Shown piece after piece: positions 57,810-64,000 of a DNA stretch of 64,000 bases. The stretch is from Alisma plantago-aquatica (Eukaryota; Streptophyta; Magnoliopsida; Alismatales; Alismataceae). Under the pieces are notes generated by a model. It saw only the letters and a list, made by a program, of their open reading frames with translations. It made no database searches and was not told the DNA's origin. Position 1 is the first letter of the stretch. Each line of letters begins with the position of its first letter. The DNA lies in NCBI GenBank assembly GCA_963693085.1, contig OY856410.1:564568906-564632905 (forward strand), read 5' to 3'. The position numbers and the translations under genes are program-made.

Positions 57810-60800
57810 TGATGACCACCATCAACCGACAACATAATTGCAAAAAATTATGTAGAAATAATCATCAGCAGCAGACTATCAAAAATCACTAAAAATTAAA
57901 TCCTTTTTGCAAAGAGATCCACTATCAGGAAACTCTAAAAAGAAAGAACTATAGAAATATATACCTCATCGTACACTTTATAAATTCATTATTTCATCAC
58001 ATCATGAAGATATGAGACACCAGTTGCTTTAACAAAACATATACAAGAGCAACATTATACCTCGATGCATACTAGCCAAAATATCAGATCAATTATAAAA
58101 TTGTTACGCACTATCTCCCAAGGACCTGAGAGTACAAGAATGACACATAGGACTCTAGTTCTATAAGACTCATAGCAGCACACTCAACCTGAGATGTTAC
58201 TGTTATCCTTGTTGTTATTGCCTGCTCTCTACTGCATTATCTCTACATTCTCATGCACATCCACCTAAAAAGTTGTGGAACCCATGGGGTGAGACAAAAG
58301 TCCCAGTGAAAGATATAACTTTCCGCCAACAATGTTATTATCACATATAAACCTTATGAAAAAGTAGGTAATCTTTTATTAAAATAAAGAGGTATAATTA
58401 TTTATTATATATATAGCAGAGCAACGTCATTATTTAAGTAGTTTAGATACCTATGATTGAGCAATAGATCATCTAACTACTTTAGAAGGAATATAAAGAA
58501 CATGTATAACATTTATCAACTATGTTGTACAGAAGTAATGCAGCCTCATCTAATGTTTTCCATATTCAATCCTTAAGCAAATATGATACACGGCTAATTA
58601 CCTCTTTCACGAACAATCTAATTCCCTGAGGAGATGAGGTATACCAATCATACTCCAACAAACCACTGTGAAGCAAGCATCAATGCCATACAAGGTCTAT
58701 GGAAGATCCAAACTCCACGAATTCTCCTCTCTTAGTCTATAAGAGAATATTGGCATTGACATTATGAATCAGACTATAATTTAGCTAGATAGGGTATATT
58801 GGCTCTTCAGTATAGAGATACAATTCACAACTTGTTCTCTATCCAGGTATGACCTACAGTCAATCCTGCATATCATTTGAGTCATGGCATGCAGCCATAC
58901 TCTGTTTAGGGTATGGATTTTACCACCAACGCCAATGTTACATTAGATCTATGGCCTATAACCACACTCTTTTCAGGAAATGGCGTATATCCAATCCTGA
59001 GGTTTGTAGGAATAAAGGAATTACTCAACTTGTACCCTCACATATTCAAAATATCCACTCTGAGTAAAAATCGTTTCACCATTAAGAAAATCTTGACACT
59101 AAGTTAATCTATGGCCAGGTCAATCTACATTTTTAGTTCCTCTTGATAAGCTAAGTGTATTACAATAAATTTTAGCATCAATAAGGTTACAGGCATGAAT
59201 TATAATAAATGCTATAAAGAAAGGTATAATACATCCATCAAGTAATTTTGTATCAACTAGAACATATTTTGTTGCATCTTATCATGTCATCTTAATCCAT
59301 TGAACACATCATTGGGAATCTCATCCCTTCTATCATTTTCATTATCATGATCACATGCTCTGGGTATCATCCCCTAGTTCATCCTTGAACAGTGTCACCT
59401 CTTATTAGGTAACAAATATGTCTAGGTCATCAAGCCCATATATACATCATACTTGTTGTACAAATATATCAAACGGCTCACAAGGCCCATTTAATTTGTA
59501 TCATGCTAAATCATCATAGCTCATATGTAGCTATTCTCATCATCTCATAATACCTACATGGTTAGGATTTTATGATAAAAGAAATATCAAGTAGATATCA
59601 TCACTATTCCAACAATACAACCCTCTTATACTTAGGGTTTGGGTTTCCCTTATAAAAAATAGGGTTATCTAATTTGTAACTAACAATCCCAAACCCTAAT
59701 TTATAACTCCTCTCATCTAGGAGCTTATAATATTGTGATAAGTATTCACATATACTTATTACTCTTATCAATTATCATCAATTGATATACAACATGAAAA
59801 ATTGCCTTTATCATATGAGAAATATATGTTTCTCTTTCATCCTTACTAGGATATTGATTTCAACATTGTTATTACATTGTCTTGACCCTCTTTATGGTAC
59901 ATCAGCCTACACTTATCAAAGTGTATCCCACTTTTACTTCATATTGTATCAATTAATATTATACTCATCATGTGTTACACATCACGGTGTATCAGATTTG
60001 AGGTGCTTGAGGTGCATCGACCTTGAGGTCTTTAGCAGTATCGACCTTGAGGTGCTTTAGGTATATCGACCTTGAGGTGCTTAAGGTGTATCGACCTTAA
60101 AGTGCTTATGGTGATATTAGCCTTAAGGTGCTTATGGTGATATCGGCCTTCACCATACCTTGGTGCATCACCTACCTCCTACTTTAGCATAATATTTTCA
60201 CCTTACTTGAGTATTTCAACTTTCCCTTACATTAGGGTATAAACCACCCTATCTATTTATGTATCTTCCATAGCACAACCACATTAGTCATGTAGTGTAT
60301 CAGCCATAGCATACCACAGTTGTCGTGTAATGTATCATCCATAGCACATTTGTCATGTAGTGTATCAGCCATTTCATCAATACATGTCTTGCCCTGGCTA
60401 TCACCATGCGATATGGACTTATATTGGGTTAGCCATTATGAACACCCTTATGTACCTTCACCTACCAAGGTATCAACCTCACCACTATTTGGTGTGTCAG
60501 CCAAGGCTTCTAAGAGTGTGTCTCCCTCACCTTTATAAGGTGTGTCGGGTTAAACCTTTAGTAGTGTGTCAGGTTAAGCATATGTATCAAGTTAACTACC
60601 TCCTTCATGTTGACTTCTCTACCACTTACTCTATAATATTCTTCACCCTTTAGATATGGCCTATGGTTAAGAGGTGTGTTTCTTTTCAGCTTTGTGTTGG
60701 GTTAGAACTTTATGTCGGGTTACACTTGTGTTGAGTTATGCATATCAGGTTAGTACTATATGCTCATTTCTTACCCTTTCCTTCAAGGTATCAGCCAACC

Positions 60801-62213
60801 CCTTTACCTAAACTTAGGTGATAGGTTATACAACTATTATAACATATATCCTTCATATGTCCAAAACCAATAGGGGGTTGGGTTCTCATGTGTGTCGAGT
60901 TATTCTTCACCATATCAGGTTGCATCACCATATCTGGTTGGGGTTATCTAAACTGATACTGGTTTGTACATGGAGGATCTCATCATATTAAAGCTCTAAC
61001 ATTTTGTCCATTCCTACCCCAATTCATGAACAACAATCCCATGTAAATATTACAGATCATAAAATCATCATTCAATCAAGGAAAGTTGAAATTGAAAAGG
61101 AATCGATAAGTTTGCATGATTGAAAGTTAATAATAATATGGTTGTGTTCAAGTTATATAACTCACCTCAAGATCTACTTCAAAGCTTCAAGATTCAAACC
61201 TTCACATTCCCAAGGTTGAAGATGACTCATCAAAAGTTCAAGACTCGATCACAACACTTCTATATCAAAGGAAACACCATAGTTAGGAACTTGGTGAAGA
61301 AGGAAAGAAAGAAAGGAACCATGATCCAAGAAGCATAGTCCACCTAAGGTTGAAGATGACCATGGCTTCACCTTAGGGTGGATGCTCGATATCCTTCATA
61401 TTAATCAAGCTTCTATGGTCATCCATCAAGAGAAATATGCTATGTGGGTCAAAATGTTTCACTAGTAGATGATAATAGTGGCTTATATAGTTGAGGTTCA
61501 TGACAAAGAGTATATGTGAGGTATCATATCCATATGTAACTTGGTGACATGTGTCCATGCATGGTGAAATATTTGCAACTGTGACTTTATCAACATGAAA
61601 AACTCTTGTGGATAATTCTAGAATAAGATATCGCCCATTGGGTATCTTGCTTGACAAGATATCACAACCCAATATCACTTTTCATGTAAACCGATACAAC
61701 TTTTCCAAGGAAGTTGTAAACTGATACGCTTCCCCTACTTTAAGTGATTAGCTCGAAATGCATACTTCCAAAAGTTGCTAAATTGATACAGGATCCCCTA
61801 TATGGATTTCAAGATAATACACACTCCCATATATACTTCAAATTTGATACAACCCAAAATCCAAGGTTCAAGATACTCAACACTCTTTGGTCTTTTAATC
61901 ACCAAGAGTGATAACAATCAACTATGACTCAAATAAGGAGCCCCCTCCTTTCTCTCTCCTCTAAATGATGTTAAGAGAGAGTAGATACGCTCTAGAAGTG
62001 GTAATTTGCACATCAACCCCATATTTTGGGTAACTTGCAATTTGTACCAAAACTACCTTATAAAGTACAAACAACTTACAAATAAGCTAAAACTCAAAAT
62101 TTAAACTCGCCTTGAGTCTTAATTACTTTTCAAAAGATTAAAGAAAGGTTCTCAGTAACTTACTTAGGGAAAACTGCTAGTGTTATACCAAAACCCAGGT
62201 CAGAGGCATTACA
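57810..62213 (-). repeat. X full LTR (4404 bp), 5' in element sense
   Basis: Reverse reading TGTAATGCCTCTGACC at 62213 to GGTGGTCATCA at 57810. Co-linear with 29672-33618 plus 52576-53038. Carries the minisatellite at 59995-60150 and 'tgtcatgtagtgtatcagccat' type repeats at 60290-60370. Confidence 0.92.
59995..60150 (-). repeat. Minisatellite in X full LTR
   Basis: Counterpart of 31843-32000, five or six units built on 'tatcgaccttgaggtgctt'. Confidence 0.85.
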
Positions 62214-62436
62214 AGTTATCAACCCCTAACAAGGATTTCATCCCTGAAATCACAAGAGAAAAGAGAAGGGTATTTCCTACTCATCTCTTCCTCCAGCTCC
62301 CATGTGTCTTCTTCAACATCACGATGATGCCAAAGGACTTTTACAAGCACTATGTCTTTCTTTTTCAACTTCTTAATTTTTTTGTCATGAATCAACACTG
62401 GAGAACTATCCTAAAAACTAGGTCAGGGGTGTTACA
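62214..62436 (-). mobile_element. Extra X fragment: pol 3' end joined to an LTR tip
   Basis: 62214-62403 repeats the chromodomain/PPT region of 53039-53230 ('caacccctaacaaggatttc', 'ccacgatgatgccaaagg' counterpart). It then switches to 33 bp that read TGTAACACCCCTGACCTAG in reverse, the outer tip of another X LTR, ending at the aggag duplication. This is the remainder of a deleted LTR-internal unit. Confidence 0.85.
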
Positions 62437-62441
62437 AGGAG
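62437..62441. repeat. X target-site duplication, right (aggag)
   Basis: Exact partner of 29667-29671. Confidence 0.93.
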
Positions 62442-63368
62442 AACTATCCCACAAATGACCCAGAGCTAGCTGCAGTGGTCCATGCCTTGAAGATTTGGAG
62501 ACACTATCTTCATGGTGGATATTGTCCAATCTTCACTTTCCACAAGAATCTTTAGTATATCTTTTCAAAGAAGGAGACGAACATCCGACAGAGATGTTGG
62601 ATGGAGTTTATCAAAGACTATGACTGCACCATACATTACCATCCACGAAAGGGGAATGTGGTGGTAGATGCTTTGACCAGGAAGTCCTCTTGATCTTCAT
62701 CTGTGGATAAGGCACTGTTGCAATCCATGACATGTCACAACCGGGAGATGTTAGTGTCGCTTCGCCATTTGAATGTATAGTTGGAAGTATCTATTTTGGC
62801 ATGTTTGTTAGCATAGTTGCAAGTGAAGCCTACCCTAATACAATAGATCAATCAGGCATAGAGGAATGCTAATGTGATAGAGAACATCAGATCAGAGTTT
62901 GGTAATAAAAATCATGATGGCTTCCATGAGACAAAGGATGGGACAATTTGCTTTCAGAACAGGATAGTGGTGCTAGACATTGAAGGTATAAGGAAGATGG
63001 TGCTCTAGGAAGTTCATTCCTCGATGTACGTGATGCACACTAGAAGTACCAAGATGTACCACAACTTGAAGGACCTGTATTGGTTGCTAGCATTAAATTG
63101 TGATGTGGAATAGTTTGTTTCCAAGTGTCAAGTTTGTCAGCAAGTGAAGGCAGAGCATCAGAAGCATTTAGGGACTTTGTAGCCTTTGACAATACCATAG
63201 TGGAAATGGGATCATATCACTATGAACTTTGTGGTTGGTATTGCTAGAACTGCCAAAGGTCATGATTCCATCTGGGTGATAGTTGACTGATTGAAAAAGT
63301 CAGCACACTTCTTTCCAGTCAAAACCACATATACAATTGAGAAGTTGGCATAGATCAATCTTTATAAT
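62442..63368 (+). pseudogene. pol: Gy1 RNase H second half and integrase
   Basis: Continues the frame broken at 29671: 'HEE' + '[19 protein letters not shown]' with no base lost once one aggag is removed. RNase H ends near 'NVVVDALTRKSS' (62690). Integrase then shows the H-H-C-C zinc region 'SKCQVCQQVKAEHQ' (63121-63162) and the core start 'HITMNFVVGIARTA', where the first catalytic Asp (MDF in the family) is Asn at 63225-63227. Stops are present (63007, 63109, 63289). The element is cut by Copia D at 63369. Confidence 0.9.
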
Positions 63369-64000
63369 AGTTGGTATGTATGCCCAAAGAGTCAATCATA
63401 TGATGACTGCAATGAGTCATTAGATACCTAGTTTGATAATAACAAAGGTAATTCCATCTATTGTGTTTGTCCCAGTCATGAGAGGATGACACATACATGA
63501 TAGATGTCTAAAGAGTGATGTGACTCGATGACTTATGTCTTCAGCTTAAAGACCTAAACAATGGGAACATATGTATGATAAGAGCACATAAATTCTTGTT
63601 ATGTCCCTAGTCAAATATTGTTGTGGAATCAAAATAGAATAATATATCAGATAGACCCACCATGAGAGTGATACATGGATACCATGAAATGGTAGTCACA
63701 ATCATCTCTCATAGTGATGGTGGTGATTGTGGTTCTTAGACCTAAAGTCACTGCACTCGTCACATGTCGTTGGGCACAATTTAACATCATCAAAAGTAGT
63801 CTTGAAACATAGGTTGTTGTAAAGGAGTTGATTGAGTGAGTTTGACACATGGGGATAGATTGTGAGTGATAGAGTTGGGATTTGTCCCTTCTACAAGGAG
63901 TATGATATCCATGGCCCCATGATATGTGAGACTGAGAATTGTATGGTCATACTCATGTGGTTCAATATATGATATGTGAACTCACATGCATGTCATACAG
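63369..64000 (+). repeat. Long-LTR Copia copy D, start of an LTR (runs off the window)
   Basis: 'ttggtatgtatgcccaaag' starts a stretch co-linear with copy B's 3' LTR from 18037 and copy C's LTR from 25830 reversed, up to the window end. Shared words include 'tgatgact', 'gatgtctaaag', 'tatgtccctagt', 'gtgagtgata', 'atttgtccct'. It interrupts Gy1 integrase, so it is younger than Gy1. Whether it is a 5' LTR or a solo LTR cannot be seen. The reverse open frame at 63647-63850 is not a gene. Confidence 0.85.

Larger units (their letters stand above)
29672..62436 (-). mobile_element. Element X: reverse Tekay-type Gypsy in a tandem LTR array, with nested Y and CACTA
   Basis: The reverse-strand order is: 33 bp LTR start (62436-62404), 3' end of internal region (62403-62214), full LTR (62213-57810), primer-binding site and internal region (57809-53039), second LTR (53038-52576 continuing 33618-29672). 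The whole block has 5 bp duplications aggag at both ends and cleanly interrupts Gy1. The LTRs are about 4.4 kb. The chromodomain and PPT-LTR junctions put X among Tekay/Del chromoviruses. The extra internal piece at the right edge implies a former LTR-internal-LTR-internal-LTR array with one unit mostly deleted. Confidence 0.88.

Overview
The window is seed-plant nuclear DNA made almost entirely of transposable elements in several states of decay. I see no ordinary host gene, tRNA, rRNA or CRISPR array. The plant signature is clear: Copia elements with UBN2-type gag, chromodomain Ty3/Gypsy elements of the Tekay/Del type with 4.4 kb LTRs, an En/Spm-type CACTA transposon with a TNP2 transposase, and an L1-type LINE carrying an RNase H domain. 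The sequence is AT-rich. I cannot name the species.

Left part (1-12410): a fragment of a long-LTR Copia family opens the window, followed by about 3 kb of AT-rich unassigned sequence with a 110 bp direct repeat and a long TA microsatellite. A 5'-truncated LINE (3612-5253 plus 11971-12197) is bounded by a 12 bp target duplication and is split by a complete Copia element (5254-11965; 429 bp LTRs, TSD ttcca). That Copia keeps gag, protease, integrase, RT and RNase H, but has stops, frameshifts and a mutated RT active site.

Middle-left (12411-25830): two copies of the long-LTR (about 2.1 kb) Copia family face opposite ways, B (+) and C (-). A relic of a SIRE-type Copia gag lies between them.

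Right part (about 26230-63368) is a four-deep nest. The oldest element, Gy1, is a forward Tekay-type Gypsy. It is cut within RNase H at 29671 and resumes in frame at 62442. Into it went X, a reverse Tekay-type element (TSD aggag) now arranged as partial LTR - partial internal - LTR - internal - LTR. Into X's left LTR went Y, a non-autonomous element with 3.47 kb LTRs and a 2 kb non-coding core. Into Y's 3' LTR went a roughly 10 kb CACTA transposon (40563-50516). The CACTA carries a TNP2 gene, a second intron-rich gene with a Ptta/En-Spm domain and a Ulp1-like (C48) protease domain, large palindromes, tandem hairpins and GC-rich 44 bp subterminal repeats. A fourth copy of the long-LTR Copia (D) then cuts Gy1 at 63369 and runs off the window.

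The order of events read from the nesting is Gy1, then X, then Y, then CACTA. Rejoining the broken flanks restores continuous sequence at each level, most strikingly the Gy1 RNase H reading frame. The inactivating changes I could check in three elements (two Trp codons to stop and three catalytic-residue changes) are explained by G-to-A transitions, as expected for old methylated DNA. All gene calls rest on motif recognition by eye, not on database searches.
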